A DNA stretch of 64,000 bases from Megascapheus bottae. Its lineage: Eukaryota; Chordata; Mammalia; Rodentia; Geomyidae. The translations under genes and the position numbers were made by a program. The stretch is taken from NCBI GenBank assembly GCA_024803745.1, contig JANJXV010000040.1:176501-240500 (forward strand), written 5' to 3'. The notes beneath the pieces are model-generated. The model did no database searches and was not told the origin of the DNA. It was given only the letters and a program-made list of their open reading frames with translations. This document shows, one piece after another, positions 10,084-21,999 of the stretch (positions are counted from its first letter, which is position 1; every line of letters starts with the position of its first letter).

Positions 10084-11043
10084 ATATGATTTTTTTCTAA
10101 GTCTTTCCATTTCCTTACAAATGGGGCGATGTTGTTCTTTCTGGCAGCAGCATAGAATTCCATTGAGTATAAATACCACATCTTGTTGACCCACTCATCA
10201 ACTGAAGGACATCTGGGTTGGTTCCATATCTTTGCTATGATAAATAGTGCTGCAATGAACATCATTGTGCTAGTGGCTTTGCTATGTCCTTGTTTCTGGA
10301 TGATTGGGTAAATTCCAAGTAGTGGAATTGCTGGGTCATAGGGGAGCTCTATGCTTTCCATAGTGGTTGAACGAGTTTGCACTCCCACCAACAGTGTAGT
10401 AGTGATCCCTCCTGGCCACATCCCCTCCAGCATCTGTTGTCATTTGTTTTCCTGATCCTGGCCATTCTAACTGGAGTGAGGTGGAATCTTACAATTGTTT
10501 TGATTTGCATTTCTTTTATGACCAGAGATGTTGAGCATTTCTTCATGGGTCTCTAGGCCATTTTTGTTTCTTCTTCAGAGAAGACTCTCTTTAAGTTTTT
10601 GGCCCATCTTTTAATAGGATGTTTGTTTCTTTGGAGATTAGTTTTGAAGTGATTCAATTTTTTGAGCTGTTGATATATTTTAGATATGAGGCCTTTGTCC
10701 ATTGTAGGGTTGGTGAAGATCTTCTCCCATTCTGTAGGCTTCCTAATTAATTTAGTAGCTATGTCCTTTGCCACACAGAAGCTCTGCAGTTTAATGCAGT
10801 CCCACTTATCCAGCCTTTCTCTGATTTGCTGTGTTTCTTGGTCCTTATTGAGAAAGTTTCGACCTGTGCCAAGGAGGCCTGGTGTGTCTCCTATTCCTTC
10901 ATGTAAAGTTTTCAGTGTGTTGGCTTTTACCTCGAGGTCTTTGAGCCATTTGGAGTTAATTCTAGTGCAGGGTGACAAAGAAGGATCCAACTTTAGTTTT
11001 CTGTAGGTGAAGATAAGCTTCTTTTTTATGGCAGGGTGCAATC
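10084..11043 (-). mobile_element. LINE-1 ORF2 3' fragment
   Basis: Reverse-strand frames encode L1 ORF2 C-terminal segments ([41 protein letters not shown]) broken by frameshifts between 10349 and 11040. 5'-truncated and inactive. Confidence 0.9.
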
Positions 11044-11049
11044 TTTCCA

Positions 11050-11500
11050 GGAAGCTTGGAAAGCAACACCAGCCGTAATTAAAGCAAAGATAAAGCACCT
11101 GGCCTTGCATAACATTGAAGCCAGAACCCCTGCCTTTACCCTAAACACCCCAACAGCCAAGGAGCTGTGTGGCTCTGGGATATTTCCAGGTCTCTGTCTC
11201 TCTCTGTCTGTCTGTCTCTGTCTCTCTCTCTGTGTTTCTCTCTGTCTCTCTGTCTCTGTCTGTCTCTCTCTCTCTGTCTCTCTCTCTGTGTCTATTACCC
11301 TACGTGAACACCCACACTGTTACAATGTGCCACTTCCCTTCTGTTTGTCTGCCTTTTGTCTATTTGTCTCACTCCTGCCAAGTTTTCCTACCATTGTGAT
11401 TTGTCCAGAATTTCAAATTCTGCCACCTATGTAAAGAACCCTAAGTGAACAGTTCCTATATTTTAAAGGCAAGCGTCACTAAACCCTCACCTCCATCTGC
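11050..11500 (+). repeat. Segment duplicated at 14890-15655, with (TCTG)n
   Basis: CTTTGCATAACATTGAAGCC-like sequence and the following 400 bases match 14,930-15,655 in direct orientation, interrupted by a CT/GT-rich simple repeat (11204-11290). It preserves the empty site of the composite retroposon inserted at 15134. Confidence 0.65.
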
Positions 11501-11549
11501 TGACAACATCCTGAGTTCAAATCGTGCTACAGTAAAAGAAAAAAAAAGA

Positions 11550-12165
11550 GCCGGGCTGGGAGTTTGGCCTAGTGGTAGAGTGCTCGCCTAGCATGCATGA
11601 AGACTCTGGGTTCGATCCCTCAGTGTCACATACATAGAAAAATTCTGACATGGTGCTATGACTTAAGTAGTTGTGCGCTAGCCTTGAAAAATTCCAAGGA
11701 CAGTGCTCTGGCCCTGAGTTCAAGCCCCAGGACTGGAGGGAGAAAAAAAAAAACAAGGCAGCCAGCATGGTGGCTCATGTCCGTAATCCTAGTTATACTC
11801 AAGATCGAGATCTGAGGATGGCAGATCAAATTCCGCTTGGACAGGAAAAACAAGTCCAGGAGACTTTTAGCTCAACTTAACAAATAAACAAAGAGGGAAC
11901 AGCTTTGAACAAAAACAACAGAAGAAAGCTCAGGAGTCAGGCATGGTGGCTCGAGGCTGTTATCCTTGTAGTAAGGAGGCCGAGATGTGAGGATCACAGT
12001 TCAAACTCAGCCTGCGCACTAAAGCCCATGAGAATCTTATCTCCAATTAACCACTAGAAACCCAGAAATGCTACTGTGGCTCAAGTGGTAGAGCACCAGT
12101 CTTGAGTAAAAGAGCTCAGGCCCAGAGTTCAAGCCCCACAAGGGACCAAAACAAACAAACAACAA
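11550..12165 (+). repeat. IDL-Geo SINE followed by two 7SL-type SINEs
   Basis: IDL-Geo copy at 11550-11755 with TTGGCCTAGTGGTAGAGTGC; 7SL-type left half at 11762-11880; full 7SL-type dimer at 11936-12165. Confidence 0.75.
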
Positions 12166-12386
12166 CAACAAAAAAAAACAAGCCCAGAAACGGCCATGAA
12201 GTCCTGAGTTCAAACTTTCTGGGATTTGTCGTCTACTCTTTTGGGCCTCAAATTCTGGCAACCCCAGACTTGGTGATGCTTGTAAAGCAAACACATAGCC
12301 ATAAAGCTCAAGTATATTGGCATTTACACGGATTGTAATTACTGAAAAAGTACACAAAACCCCACAAAGAACAAACTGTTCCGAAC

Positions 12387-12817
12387 TGTTGGGAGCCGAG
12401 TGCAGGGTCAGGCTGGCCCATGAATCTGCATCATTAAATATGATAACCACACAAAGAAATGAGCGCCATGCCTCACGTTGAGCTATATTGTCGGTATTGG
12501 GAATCACTTTCTGCTGAGACTTGATTACCATTGGGTACGCATGTGTTATTGCTTTATCACTCTGCTGAGACCTAGAGTGAGAATAAACATGTGGACCTCC
12601 CCGCCCTGCCCACCTTTGTGCTGATAGGCTCGTGCACTCTATTAACTGAATGGACTTCCTCAATAAACGACCTCCTCCTTGACAGATCTCGAGGGAGGTC
12701 TGGGTGTGGACGGTCAGTTGGCCCTCTCCTTTCTTGGCTCTTCCTGGTTGGGGCATGTTCTCTCTATCCCTCCTGAGGGTCAGGAGGGGCTGAGGACTAA
12801 AAACCCCTGGCACCACA
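12387..12817 (+). mobile_element. IAP-like (ERVK) solo LTR
   Basis: Begins TGTTGGGAGCCG, the hallmark start of intracisternal-A-particle LTRs, has TCAATAAACGACC as polyadenylation signal and ends near GGCACCACA. No matching target duplication was found, so the end is approximate. Only in the left arm. Confidence 0.65.
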
Positions 12818-12964
12818 CAAGTAAATGTTTAACTTTATTCTCATACATGGCCCTGGCCCCTGAACCACATTTTACTTTGGAGTTTTTGGTGGGTTTCTGC
12901 GATGTGCTTTTTTCCGGCCCTTTGGTCGTGGTCCTCAATTTAAAGTCTGGGTTTTGTTTTTCTG

Positions 12965-13188
12965 GTTTGGGATTTCTTTTTTTTGGTGGGGTGGTGGTGG
13001 GGATTTCTCTCAAGGCTAGCACTCTGCCACTTGAACCACAGTACCACTTCTGGATTTTTTTGTTTGTTTTGTGGTGATAACAGTCTAATCGACGTTCCTG
13101 CCCAGACCTGGTTTCAAACCCAGATCCTCCCATCCCAGCCTCCTGAGCAGCTGGGACCACAGGTGTGAGCCACCAGCGCCAGGCTTGG
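12965..13188 (-). repeat. 7SL-type dimer SINE shared with right arm
   Basis: Ends in CACCAGCGCCAGGCTTGGCT next to a block conserved with 27170-27310; counterpart is 27296-27537, so the insertion predates the inverted duplication. Confidence 0.8.
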
Positions 13189-13189
13189 C

Positions 13190-14095
13190 TGTTTTAAGTC
13201 ACTGACTCTCGATTCCCACAGCCGCACAGCGCACTCTTTCATTATCATCTGTCAGCCAACCAGGGGGCTGCAAACCCTCTTGGCTGGACCCCCGACTCTG
13301 GCTGAGAAATGGGGTGAAATGGTTGACATGTCAGCCTCTGCAGCATTGCTCTCTTGCCTTCTGATTTCTGCCAAGAGGAAAGTGAAAGCTAAGAAACCAA
13401 CAGGAAAGCAGCCAAGTCTCTGTCCTTACCATTTCCCTGGCTTCAATTCAAACCCCGGTTAAAATTAATCCCAGGCTTTGGGAAGGCCTCAGCCCATCCG
13501 CCCCGCCCTCCTTATGTAACACTTTCTCCCTCCTCTGTGAGGCTTGAACTCTTCATCTCAAGGGTAGGGTGGGAGGATTCCTGTCCTTGAGCCAAGCCCC
13601 TCGTCCTGTTTTTCTAGGTGAATTGTTCATCTGAGGGCTGCTCTGGTCAAATCTGCCTTTTCCATTTTACACTCCCTTCCTCTGGCAACTGGGGCTTCAT
13701 CCAGGGGTGTCAGAAAGAGAAGGGAGGTGGACAGGGGCTGGTAGAGGCTTTCTTTGGTGACCCCAAGATAAAGGAGTGTGGGAGAGGGAGTCAGGGAATA
13801 AATAAAGGGGTGTGGCACGCTGGGGGTGCTTGTTTGGTTTCTTTCTCCAGGCCTTCCTCCACCCTGTCTTTGCCCCGCCCCCCCCCAGATCAGAGCTCCC
13901 ATCCCAGGAACTGCTTCACTCTGCCTCCCCCCCTCCCCTCCCACCCCAACACCAAACACAAAGCCTAAAGTTCCCTGTGGCTTTGGTCAGGAGGATGGAT
14001 CTGAACCCACAGCATCTGGATTTCTCTTCCAGAGAAAATCTAGGACCTTGTCCACGTTTCTAACTGCCACCACTCTGGGTTTCACCTACATCAAA
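13190..14095. other. Palindrome-arm block paired with 26700-27310
   Basis: Reverse complement matches the right arm through GGGGGTCCAGCCAAGAGGG and GATGCTGTGGGTTCAGATCC and their surroundings. The left copy has extra sequence at about 13340-13650. No exon with a supported splice site was found. Confidence 0.6.
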
Positions 14096-14097
14096 AC

Positions 14098-14160
14098 AGT
14101 GAGAGAGAGGGAGAGAGGGGTAGGGAGGGAGAGGGAGAGGAAGACAGAGAGGGAGGGAGA
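14098..14160 (+). repeat. (GAGAGG)n purine-rich tract
   Basis: Imperfect GA/GGGA repeat. Confidence 0.8.
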
Positions 14161-14479
14161 TTAACTTCACTCCTGGGGCCAGGATAAAGGCTGGGCTTTG
14201 CTGAGGCTTCCATTCCTGTGTTTCTGGCCATGGCAAGAGCCTTTCTCTCCAGGACTTCTTGAGCCATCTTCAAAACCAAGAAGAAAACAAATGAACCCAC
14301 CCTGCCTCCATAGCACCTGCTCACCTAGCCAGGCCTGGCCCTGAGCCATAGGACTCGTGACCACACCTCTGCACACACGCGCCCCCTCCTGCCTGGGTCA
14401 CTCTGCAGGCCTGCCTCACCCCTGCCCTCCAATCCCCCATGAAACTTGACCCATGTCTGCCTTTCTCTGCTGCCTTTAT

Positions 14480-14480
<1 letters not shown>

Positions 14481-14527
<47 letters not shown>

Positions 14528-14728
14528 GCGTGTGCTAGAGCTTGAATTTTAGGGCCTGGCTGCTGCTCCTGAGCCTTTGTGCTCAGGCTGGTGCTCTACC
14601 ACTTGAGCCACAGCACCACTTCTGGATTTTTGCTGGTTCATGGATTCCTGCCCAGGCTGGTCTTAGAACCCTGAAGCTCAGATCGTCTGAGTAGCTGGGA
14701 TTACAGGTGTGAGTCACAGCACCTGGCA
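14481..14728 (-). repeat. (GT)n followed by a 7SL-type dimer SINE
   Basis: (GT)n at 14481-14525; then the right monomer and 7SL half in reverse, ending GTGAGTCACAGCACCTGGC. Confidence 0.8.
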
Positions 14729-15133
14729 CTACATGCAGACACACGTGGCTGTGAGGCAGGAGCCCCACCCGACAATGAACTTGAGTCTGCCAGGATGCAG
14801 GCCTTTCTGAGAAAAAAACTGAAGCAATGCCAAATGCAGATCTGCAGGGCGCCCCCTTCTCTGAAGGTTAAGGATCCCAGAAAATAACACCTGCTGTGAG
14901 CAGAGCAAAGACAAAAACACCTACTTTGCATAACGTTGAAGCCAGACACCCCTGCCTTTACCGCAGAAATACCCAACACCCCAAGAAGCCCTGTGTCTCT
15001 CCCCCTGTGTCTCTGTCTCTAGTTCCCTGTGAAGCACCCCACTCTGCCACAGCCTGCCCACACCTTTCTGTGTGTCAGTTTTGGGGTCTGCTTACCTGCA
15101 AGTTTACTTCATCAAACCCTGACATGTTTTCTT

Positions 15134-15560
15134 TTCTTTTTTTTTTTTGGCCCCTTTCTCTTTCTGGCCCCGCTCGCTCCGGCCCGCTCGCTCTGGCCCA
15201 GCTTGCTTCCGCCCGGCTCGCTCCAGCTTGCTCCTGGCCCCGCTCGCTCCGGCCCTGGCTTGCTCTGGCCCCGCTCGCTCCGGCCCGGCCAGCTCTCGCT
15301 CGCTCCTGGCTCTGCTCGCTCCGGCCCCGCTCGCTCCGGCCACCACTCGGTTGGGCTCTGTTCACTTCAGCTCAGCTCGCTTCTTTCACTCTCTGTCGCC
15401 GTCGCAGTCTTGTCTCTGCCACTTTTCCGGTTTGGTTGTGTCTCATCTCTGCCACTTCTGGCTTGGTTGTGTATGTGGGATACCGAGGAATCGAACCCGG
15501 GTCTTTGTGCATGCTAGGCAAGCACTTTAACCGCTAGGCCAAACTCCCGGGCCCCCCTGC
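15134..15560 (-). mobile_element. Composite retroposon: tRNA-type SINE head + GC-rich minisatellite + poly(A)
   Basis: Read on the minus strand: an ID-like tRNA head (GGGAGTTTGGCC, box-B-like GGGTTCGATTCC), a short linker, then about 200 bp of degenerate 15-16 bp units based on GGAGCGAGCGGGGCC, and a poly(A) tail at 15134-15150. It is flanked by an 11-bp direct repeat CATGTTTTCTT (15123-15133 and 15561-15571). The usual right monomer of IDL-Geo SINEs is absent or replaced. The paralogous segment at 11.36 kb shows one copy of the target and no insert. Confidence 0.75.
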
Positions 15561-15662
15561 CATGTTTTCTTACCATGGTGACTTGTCCAGAAATTCCTCA
15601 TTGTGCCACCAAAGTCAACCACCCTCCGTGAAGAGTTCCTACATTTACAAAGGAAAACTTCA

Positions 15663-15850
15663 GGGCTGGGAATTTGGCCCAGTGGTAGAGTGCTTGCCCA
15701 GCATGCACAAAGAGCGGGGTTCAATTCCTCAGTACCACACACATAGAACAAGCTGGAAGTGGTGCTGTGGTTCAAGTGGTAGAGCTCTAACCTTGAGAAA
15801 GTCCAAAGACAGTGTTCAGGCCCTGAGTTCAAGCCCCAGGACTGGCCAAG
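15663..15850 (+). repeat. IDL-Geo-type SINE
   Basis: Complete dimer, ID-like head GTGGTAGAGTGCTTGCCCAG, right monomer ending CCCCAGGACTGG and an A-rich tail. Confidence 0.85.
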
Positions 15851-15979
15851 AAAAAAGGAAAACTTAACTAAACCTCGCTTATCCAGTAGCCCTCCTGGAG
15901 TTTGTAGGTTCTGGCAGCTAGAGTCTTAGGGCTCAACACCCCACTTTGGAAGTGCCTTAAAAGTTGGGGGGTCACCCAC

Positions 15980-16900
15980 TGTCCCAGACCCCTTTTCTAT
16001 TTCTAGTGATTCTTATTTATTTCTATGTCTTCTATATCCTTATTTTTTATTTTTTCTTCTATTCAGTTTTCCCCAGGAAGCCTTTGGTTTTCAAGCAACC
16101 CCAGTAGGTGTGCCACAGAGTGTCAACCCCCCATTTTGCCCTCATCAGATATGGGGGTGTGGAGGGGGTCCCCTTAGCCCTGGCCCCACAGGAGACCTCA
16201 GGTCCAGCCCAGCTCTAACCACAAGTGACTGTCAGTACTAAGTTCCATTTCTTGGGGAGGAAGTTGTAGAGATCTGACTAAATAACAACCCATCTTAGGC
16301 AAACAAGTAGTCACCGAGAAGCCTTCCTTCCTGGGAACAATCCGTTAGAACAGGTTATCTGCCCCCGCCCCTGCCTCGCCCAACCCCAGTTGGAGAGCAG
16401 AACTTGGGGAGTCAGGAAACCTGCCTCCTGGTCTGGGAGCCTAGAAGAGAAGCTGTATTTACTCCTTTCTTCAATTAATTTTTGCCCCAGAGTAAACCAG
16501 GACCTTTTTTTTTTTTTTTTTGTACAGAGCAGCTATTCTGCATGCTACGGTAGAGGGACAGTTATTCTGCACAATACGGTTAATTTTTTAAATAGCAGTG
16601 TAGCCATTGGAGTGCTGGTGAACTACCACCATTGTTCTTAGAAACAACTAAAAATGGAATTTCATAACTTTCAGAATACAGACAACTGTGAGCACTAGGG
16701 AAGTCCCCACTTGCCACGTGTTGTTTTTTTTTACTTCCCTTCAAAAGTTGTGGACCAGGATATTTCTTTGCAGCTGATGCAGTATGTCATATGTCTGTCT
16801 TTGTTAAAGAGAACAAAACTGGCAACTAGAATCATTTCCTCCTTTTGTAATGGTGTAAACGAGTTAGCTTTATTAGTTCCAAAGTTCAGTATTGTCAATA
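15980..16900. other. Duplicated block, inverted copy at 62880-64000
   Basis: Reverse complement matches the right edge of the window (for example CTATTTCTAGT...TTCTATTCAGTTT against AACTGAATAGAA...ACTAGAAATG). A SINE at 63178-63412 and other insertions separate the matching parts. No gene recognised within it. Confidence 0.6.
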
Positions 16901-17517
16901 TTATTTACAATGCCAATATTATTCTAACGACTGAAGCTAAACTTTTCCAGCTAGCCCTACCATAAAGCTCTGCAGCCATATAACTTGGTTTGAATTGGTC
17001 CTTGTTCTGCTTCTTTCTTGGAAACCTGGGAAACAGGTCAGGAGACAGGTCAGAAGCCATTTGGTGGCAGGAGTTGCCTCTTGGGGGCTTCAGGTGAGAA
17101 CTGGACAAGCAAGTTCTGTCATTTAATTACTACAGGCCAGGCTGCACGAAATCATAGAAGAGTAGAACAATTCAGACTTTTTCTGGAAGAGGATATGGCT
17201 GTTTACCTTCTGAAAATACCTAGTCATACACAGCCAGCATCTTACAAGTGTGAGTCCAAGAGCAAAACAGATTCAGCTCAAGTGATAATTCAAACCAAAT
17301 TTAACAAGTATGTCTGATAGGGGCTAGCTGGAAAACTTTTAGCTTCAATCCATAGAATAATATGGGCACTACAAACAATATTGGTCATATTAAAAAATTG
17401 GAACAAATTAAAACGATAACCCCATTTCATTTTCCCCCTTTTTTGTCAGACATCACATCTTTGATGTTTGGGGCTCTTCAATTAGAGGCAAATATTGAGA
17501 ACACAAGACCATGAGGT
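16901..17517. other. Unique-looking intergenic sequence
   Basis: Short unsupported open frames only; nothing recognised. Confidence 0.4.
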
Positions 17518-18955
17518 TTTTTTTCTTTTTTTATTAAAGAATTTATTAACATTGATTTTTACATCACATTTCAAATGACATGTTTAACAAACGAGTGTTC
17601 AAGAAGGGAATCTCTATATATAATCACTGGCACTTAGATTTTAGAACATAATTAAAATTGGGCGAGGGTTTATATGCCATAGATACATCTTAATCTATGT
17701 AATAAAACATTATGTCTATAGTCATTTTTATGACTATGTAGTTGTGTTTATTTTCAGTTCCATGTCCATATCACTGGGTATGTAAATATTGAGTCCTCGC
17801 TCTTGTACTGTTTGGATCTAATAGCCACATATTAAGGATACCATGTGCCTTTTGTTTCTTTGGTCTTGTCTCACTCAACATGATTCGCTCTAGATTCCTC
17901 CATTTCCCCAAGAATGCCATTATTTTATCTTGTCTGTTGGCTATGTAGAATTCCATTGTGTATATATACCATATTTTCTGTATCCATTCATCTGCAGTAG
18001 GGCATCTGGATTGTTTCCATCGCCTGGCTATTGTGAATAGTGCAGAGATGAACATGGCTGAGCAGGTGTCCTTATATCCTGGGTTACGATGTTCAGGATA
18101 GATGCTCAGAAGTGGTATGACAGGATCATAGAGAAGGTCAATTTTTAGTTTTTTAAGAAAACCCCACACTGCTTTCCAGAGTGGCCGAACTAGTCTACAT
18201 TCCCACCAGCAGTGCAGTAGGGTTCCTTTTTCTCCACAACCCCACCAGCAACTGTCATTGTCTGAGCTCAAAATCTTGGTCATTCTTATTAGGGTTAGGT
18301 GGTATCTTAGGGTTGTTTTTATTTGCATGGATGATGAACATTTTCTCATATGTTTTTCTGCCATTTTAATCTCTTCTTCTGATAAGTCTCTCTTTAGTTC
18401 CCTTGCCCATTTAGTGAATGGTTTGTTGGGTTTGGGGGCGGGTGGGGGCATTAGTTTCTTGAGTTCCCTGTAGATACTGGACATTAAGCATTTGTCTGAT
18501 GTATTATAGGTAAATATCTTTTTCCAGTTGGTTGGCTGTCTTTCTACGTTAGTGGCTATGCTTTTATCTGTGCAGAAACTTTTTATTTTTAGGTAGTCCC
18601 ATTTATCGAGTCTCTCTCAAACCTGTTGTGACCCTGGGATTCTGTTCAGGAATCTTTTGCCTGTGCCTGTGAGTTCCAGTGTCTCTTCTACTCTATCATG
18701 TAGCAGTTTCACTGTTTCTGGTCTGACGTTGAGGTGTTTGATCCACTTTGAGTGAATGCTTGTGCATGGCGACAGGCTAGGGTCAATTTTTAGTTTCCTG
18801 CATGTGGCTGCCCAATTTTGCCAACACCAATAATTGAATAGATTGTGTTTGTTCCACTGTGTATCTTTGGCTCCTTTGTCAAATACAAGTTGCCTATAGG
18901 TATGTGGTTCTATTTCTGGGTCTTCTATTCTGTTCCATTTGCCCTGGCCTGCAGG
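17518..18955 (-). mobile_element. LINE-1 3' part (ORF2 end and 3' UTR)
   Basis: Poly(T) at 17518-17532 marks the tail. The reverse strand encodes ORF2 C-terminal motifs ([48 protein letters not shown]). Related to 46079-47167; 5'-truncated. Confidence 0.9.
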
Positions 18956-19011
18956 TTAGTCAACTAGAGCTCGAGGAGGAGCAGACCTGAATGAGAGAGA
19001 CAAACAGACAC

Positions 19012-19576
19012 TGTTATGCCCAAGTCTCAGGACGACCACCAAGAGACCACCAAGAGTCAGACTTTCTGAAATGCAAAAGCAAGGCTTTATTCAGGCGGGC
19101 TAGCTCCGGGCTCCGTCCTACACTCCCGTACAGCGTACAGCGGGAGCGCAGGAGGAAGCCCTGAACAGCTTTTCTACAGGGCTTTTAAAGGCAAAGACTA
19201 CAGATTTACATCAACACAGCAATCAGCTATTAGAATGAGATAAGGTAGGGGTTAGGGACAGTTCAGGGCAGTTGGAGCTAAGGGGGATTTCTATACCAGT
19301 GGAGTCCTAATTAGCTGTCTAAGGGTAGTTTTATGGTTTTAGAAAACAAATGCCATCCCTTGAATTTACGTGCGAGTTCTGCTTTGGAAAACAAATGCCA
19401 TCCCTTGAATTTACACAGAGTTCTGGTTAATTTTAACACAGACAGGTCAATTCCTGGGACTTAATGGCACCACAATTCTGTTTCTTTAATTTAGGTGCAC
19501 TTTTGGGTCACTCACAGTTTACATAAACAATAAGACAGTTGCTGCTTCAGAATGGGGGCGCTTTTTTAGCTCTTCA
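19012..19576 (-). mobile_element. 3' LTR of an endogenous retrovirus
   Basis: Starts TGAAGAGC (19576) and ends GGCATAACA (19012) on the minus strand, about 565 bp, with AATAAAGCCTTGCTTTTGC as polyadenylation region (AATAAA at 19091-19086). The adjoining internal side has a polypurine tract. A truncated second copy forms 1-221. Confidence 0.85.
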
Positions 19577-19593
19577 TTCTCCCCTTTTCTTTT
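19577..19593 (-). other. Retroviral polypurine tract
   Basis: Minus strand reads AAAAGAAAAGGGGAGAA directly before the TGAAGAGC start of the LTR, the plus-strand primer position in a provirus. Confidence 0.75.
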
Positions 19594-21672
19594 AGACTAG
19601 TCAAATCTTTGACTAGTTACCTCAGTAATTACACATAACATTAAAATAACCACCAGAGGGCCAATCATGGCTGAGGATTAGGGAAGTTGCCCAGGGGGAC
19701 CAGTTGTACGGCCTCTCATCTCATCCTTGGGACTCCTGTCTCTCCCTTTCTCGCTCATCTAGTCTCTTCTTTATAGCTGCCAGGCTGTCTTTTATTCCCC
19801 CAGTGTGGTTTGCTCAAAAGCAACATTCTTCTCCCATGGTGACACTCAAACCTCTAGGAATAATATATCTAGTCCTCTTCTGCTCTGGAGGACAACTTTA
19901 GCTAAGGACCTCAGTGAGTTAGTGAGCCTGTCGACTGACTTATGCATACATCTCAGGTCAGCATCTGTTTGGGACCCAAAAATGTCAAAAGTCCATTCCT
20001 CTGGGAGTCTGAAAGTCCAGGATTCTCACAAGCCTTCTTCACCTCGGAGTGATGAACCCAGTAGCTCTTTCCTGCCACCTTCTCAATGGTTGGAGTGTGG
20101 GGAATCACAGTGCAGGTTCACTTGAGTGCCAGGGTACTGGAAACCAGACGATGAACATGTCCCCAGATCAACTTGTAAGGCCTGTAAGGACTGGATTGAA
20201 TCATGGTTAACAGTGCCAGCCGGGCTGGGGGCGGCTAACAATTGTTATACTTGGGCAGACAGCATTCTCTGGTTTGGAGGGGCATAGAGCATATTCTCCC
20301 AGTTCTGCACGTAAGAAAGCCCTCACAACTAGGAAATATACATCCAAGCATAGCAACTCCTCAGGTGGGCATCAGTATACCAACCCTAACCCGGTTTGTA
20401 TTATGGCTAACTCAATTACATGCCAATTTTATTGTAAGCTCCATTCTTAAGACATGCTCATACCATCTACTACATACAGGAAGTCTCTAGGATTTTTCTT
20501 TCTCCCTTTTTGTAGAACAAACATAAGACAATTCTTTCCAGATCCCCCTTATCCATAAACTATTCTTCTGTTTTCGCAATTCCTTTCCAAAGGTTTTATT
20601 TACTAAACGTTTTCTCTCTTCTTTACCTGACTATAGCCCTCATTCACATTTAGCACCTCTCACACCTAGGCTGTTCAGCACTGGATGGAAAATTCCCTTC
20701 ACCCATCCAGTCATCATAATGGCTGCAAAAACCTAGGGGACTTTGAATTTAGTACAGAATGTCCCATCACCAAGAGTTTAGTTCCAGTCCTCTCAGGAAA
20801 CAACTTCGAGGTGGTTTTGGAATCAGGCAGCACAGCAGCTCCAATGGAATGTCACACCTCCGGCTGGGTCGCCTGCAAATTTCTAAAGAAGTTTAACCTA
20901 AGGCCTGACTTTGGTGAATTCTCCCAATGCTTTCCTAGTTGCTTTACCCGAGCACACTCATTTTTGCAGGCTGGCACCCCATTGATTTTTAAGACAGTAT
21001 AGGGTTGAGAATCCAAAGTAATACCAGGGTGACAGCTTTAGTAACCAGATTAAACAAGGCTAGGATTCTCTAGACAGGCACAGAAGACTTGAACCTGTAG
21101 CCATTCCCACAAGTGCACATCTGTTACTATTTTTCTCCATGCCTCTAACTTATGCTGTTTTAATTTTTTTTAAAAAAACAACTCTTTGGTCCCTTTATCT
21201 AAAGGAGATTGATGGGCGATGATCCATCTTCTATAACTTCTTCAGGCTGACTCAGGGGCGTTGTCTCTATACCTAGCCAGGGACCCTAAAAACTTAGCCT
21301 ATTTTACCAAGAGGTTGCCAAGATTACATATCAGGAGTGATATTTTACTCCAAATGGGAGGTCATGTAAAGCATTTAACAACTGCACAAACTTTTTCTTT
21401 GGCTACAACAGTGTAGCTTACTTAGCACCCATTTGCAAAGGCATTTTCCTGATTGTCTGGGGAACTAACTCTAACTATGCTTCAGTTGCCAGATCTAAAC
21501 AGATAATAGGGACACAAGCCTCTCATCCACAAACTTTCCTGAATTTGTGGCTGGTGTCAAATCAAAATTTGCTCAGTTAGGACTTTAAACTATCCTCTAT
21601 CACAGATGATTGACAAGTTCCTGCCCAGTTATGAAAGGCACGGGCATTAGTAAGGCATGCTTACAAACTATT
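19594..21672 (-). pseudogene. Decayed retroviral internal region with env transmembrane remnant
   Basis: Near the LTR the minus strand shows scraps of a transmembrane envelope end, for example IGPLVVILMLCVIT and AAIKKRLDERE, interrupted by stops and frame changes. No open frame longer than about 60 residues remains on this strand, so it is non-coding. Further away (20100-21672) the sequence is probably the rest of the relic but could not be assigned. No 5' LTR was found. Family cannot be fixed: the LTR differs from the gammaretrovirus-like one at 2399-3036. Confidence 0.55.
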
Positions 21673-21833
21673 CTATGACCTCCCAGCTCTGATTAATTTT
21701 GAATGGCCAAGCATGAGTGACTCTAGGATCTGACACCATCTCTGCCATCCAAGCAGTGGCTTTCTGCACCTGGAGGCTTTTGTCCCAGTAGTGTCTCTCC
21801 ACGCAGGGATAAACATCCCATTGGCATTTCACT

Positions 21834-21925
21834 TTGTTGGTTGCTGGACTTGAACTCGGGGCCTGGGCACTGTCCCTCAACTCTCCAGCTCAAGGCTAGC
21901 ACTCTGCCACTTTGAGCTCCAAAGC
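21834..21925 (-). repeat. SINE right-monomer fragment
   Basis: GACTTGAACTCGGGGCCTGG and AAGGCTAGCACTCTGCCACT match the tRNA-like right monomer in reverse. Confidence 0.6.
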
Positions 21926-21999
21926 AACTCTGCCCCAGCATTCTGCTGGCAGATTAGACACCACAGTCTCACAGGGACATTGCTTTGCCTGGGGTTGGC

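Noticed and set aside
9987..11110. Protein-coding gene for a nuclease/reverse-transcriptase fragment
   Set aside because: These are L1 ORF2 remnants, 5'-truncated and frameshifted.
12037..12816. 259-residue minus-strand open frame
   Set aside because: It covers an IAP-like LTR and a SINE in antisense.
15075..15537. CpG island or Ser/Arg-rich coding region
   Set aside because: The GC-rich stretch is a degenerate minisatellite inside a retroposon.
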